Positions 29,879 to 31,895 of a DNA stretch of 31,895 nt are shown one piece after another. The translations under genes and the position numbers were made by a program. The notes beneath the pieces are model-generated. The model was not told the DNA's origin and did not search any database. It worked only from the letters and a program-made list of their open reading frames with translations. Every line of letters starts with the position of its first letter. The stretch's first letter is position 1. Source of the DNA: Chara braunii (Eukaryota > Streptophyta > Charophyceae > Charales > Characeae); the NCBI GenBank assembly GCA_003427395.1, contig BFEA01000005.1:1233244-1265138 (forward strand), read 5' to 3'.

Positions 29879-31577
29879 GTAAATCGCAAGTGCAATCTTG
29901 GTTCAATCTTGTGTTTTTGTGTTGTTGTGCTCATATATTGTCTATTTTTCCACTCCCATGTGAATCGCGACTTTCCTCCTTGTGTTTGTGAGCTCAAATG
30001 TGTGTTTTTCTCTCCCATTCTCCATGTTTCACTTGCTTCCTCACTTGGGTGTGAATCGCAACTTCTATCTTGATGTAAGCTTAGTGTTTAAGTAGTGTAG
30101 AATGCTTATTTTGTCCATTCTTCCACTCCCATGTGAATCGCAAATTTCCTCCTTGTGTGTGTGAGCTCAAATGTGTGTTTTTCTCTCTCATTGTTCATGT
30201 TTCACTTGTTTTCTCACTTGGGTGTGAATCGCAACTTCTATCTTTATGTAAGCTTGTGTTTGAGTAGTGTAGAATGCTTGTTTTGTCCATTCTTCCACTC
30301 CCATGTGAATCGCAACTTTCCTCCTTGTGTATGTGAGCTCAAATGTTTGTTTTTCTGTCTCATTCTCCATGTTTCACTTGTTTCCTCACTTGGGTGTGAA
30401 TCGCAACTTCTATCTTGATGTAAGCTAGTGTTTGAGTAGTGTAGAATGCTTGTTTTGTTCATTCTTCCACTCCCATGGGAATCGCAACTTTCCTCCTTGT
30501 GTATGTGAGCTCAAATGTGTATTTTTTTCTCCCATTCTCGATGTTTCACTGGTTTCCTCACTTGGGTGTGAATCGCAACGTCTACCTTGATGTAATCTAG
30601 TGTTTGACTAGTGTAGAATGCTTGTTTTGTCAATTCTTCCACTCCTATGTGAATCGTAACTTTCCTCCTTGTGTATGTGAGCTCAAATATCTGTTTTTCT
30701 CTCTAATTCTCAATGTTTCACTTGTTTACTCACTCGGGTGTGAATCGCAACTTCTATCTTGATGTAATCTAGTTTTTTAGTAGTGTAGAATGCTTGTTTT
30801 GTCCATTCTCTCACTCCCATGAGAATCGCAACTTTCCCCCAAGTGTATGTGAGCTCATGTGTGTGATTTTCTCCCCCATTCTCCATGTTTCACTTGTTTC
30901 CTCACTAGGGTATGAATCGCAACTTCTATCTTGATGTCATCATGTGTTTGAGTAGTATAGTGTGCTTGTTTTGTCCATTCTTCCATTCCCATGTGCAGCG
31001 CAATGTTCCCCCTTGTGTATGAGAGTCTATGTGAGTGTTTTTCTCTCCCATTCTCCTTGTTTCACTTGTTTTTCCACTTGGGTGTGAATCGCAACTTCTA
31101 TCTTGATGTAATCTATTGTTTGAGTAGTGTAGAATGCTTGTTTTGTCCATTCTCCCACTCCCATGTGAATCGCAACTTTCCCCCTNGTGTATGTGAGCTC
31201 ATGTGTGTGATTTTCTCTCTCATTCTCCATGTTTCACTTGTTTTCTCACTTGGGTGTGAATCGCAACTTCAATGTTGATGTAATGTAGTGTTTGAGTAGT
31301 GTTGTGTGCTTGTTTTGTCCATTCTTCCATTCCCATGTGCAACGTAACTTTCCTCCTTGGGTATGAGAGTCTATGTGTGTGTTTTTCTCTCTCATTCTCC
31401 TTGTTTCACTTGTTTTTCCACTTGGGTGTGAATCGGAACTTCAAAGTTGATGTCATCTAGTGTTTGAGTAGTGTAAAGTGTTTGTTTTGTCCATTCTTCC
31501 ACTCCCATGTGCAGCGCAAACTTCCCCCTTGTGTATGTAAGCTCATGTGTGTGATTTTTTCTCTCATTCTCCATGTT
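29879..31577. repeat. 172-bp satellite, about ten monomers
   Basis: The box GTGAATCGCAACTTC recurs at 30051, 30224, 30396, 30568, 30740, 30912, 31084, 31256 and 31428, with a degraded first box at 29879. Every step is 172 bp except one of 173. A second, similar box lies about 82 bp into each monomer. Since 172 is not a multiple of three, the short frames across it are not conserved coding. One N lies at 31186. Confidence 0.96.
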
Positions 31578-31895
31578 TCTGCATGGGTCCTGGAGACCAT
31601 CTCACGCAAGTGTGTACATGCCATGCATCGTTCTCCCACACACAACGAACAGTAGTCTGATAATAGGTAGAGAAGATGAGAACCGAGTTTCACAGCTTAT
31701 ATTATCAAAAATATGGATACAAAGTGTTTCAAAGTTTCCCTGAGTCCAGCGCTCATCAGCGCAACACCAATATCTTGCCAACTCATCAATATGCCTTCCA
31801 GTGAATCAGTGCTACCCCTGCAGATAGTCTCCAAGTCATCAATGTGGTCACCACTCATCAATGCCACCTCTGCAGATCACATCCAACTCAGGTAA
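31578..31895. other. Unassigned end of window
   Basis: The satellite stops abruptly near 31577. The remainder has ACTCATCAATRY and CTGCAGAT repeated two or three times but no recognisable gene. Confidence 0.4.

Noticed and set aside
29555-29882. Ser- or Phe-rich frames in the pyrimidine tract
   Set aside because: Pure translation of a CTT/TCC microsatellite.
30155-31278. Short frames with repeated CVCELKC and SHVNRNF
   Set aside because: They are frames through a 172-bp satellite; the period is not a multiple of three, so no frame is maintained.

Overview
This window looks like repeat-rich, intergenic nuclear DNA from a plant-lineage eukaryote. The evidence is LTR-retrotransposon coding sequence, a primer-binding site matching the 3' end of plant tRNA-Asp, many minisatellites, one satellite, and no convincing host gene. 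From the style of the element proteins, my best guess is a charophyte alga such as Chara; that is inference, not proof. I see no rRNA gene, tRNA gene or CRISPR array.

About 1-20.7 kb reads as one large, decayed Ty3/gypsy-type LTR retrotransposon on the minus strand. From its 5' end it runs: a long right-hand LTR-like region (20728 down to 12532), a primer-binding site (12529-12512), a leader, gag (from 12222), an acidic linker and aspartic protease, reverse transcriptase, RNase H, a spacer, integrase (ending 5691), and a third reading frame (5525-2890). It ends in about 2 kb of non-coding sequence and a partial left copy of the LTR-like repeat (1-904). The third frame is gag-like: a helical N-terminal region, a charged middle, a coiled coil and a CCHC zinc knuckle. 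The element therefore carries two Gag-type proteins, one on each side of pol. All frames are broken, by at least 13 in-frame stops and about four frameshifts. One stop sits at the third catalytic residue of integrase and one inside the Gag zinc knuckle.

The right LTR-like region (12.5-20.7 kb) is non-coding and composite. It holds a 95-bp duplication around a single N (probably an assembly artefact), a 29-bp palindrome, a 123-bp tandem array, a family of inverted repeats around a constant AACTTA core (15.8-16.7 kb), a CAG/CAA-rich stretch and GC-rich degenerate duplications. Some of it may be nested insertion.

From 20.7 kb to the end the sense of the remnants appears to be plus strand. It contains one 224-codon acidic ORF with SUMO-interacting-motif-like stretches (21074-21748), then minisatellites of 38, 17, 65-66 and 47 bp. 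Two similar blocks each consist of a hairpin, a purine tract and TGTGTC (24.2 and 25.5 kb), and look like 3' ends of plus-strand LTR elements. A structured A/G-rich region (25.5-29.6 kb) with repeated, partly covarying inverted repeats follows, then a polypyrimidine tract and a 172-bp satellite of about ten monomers (29879-31577). The last 318 bp are unassigned.
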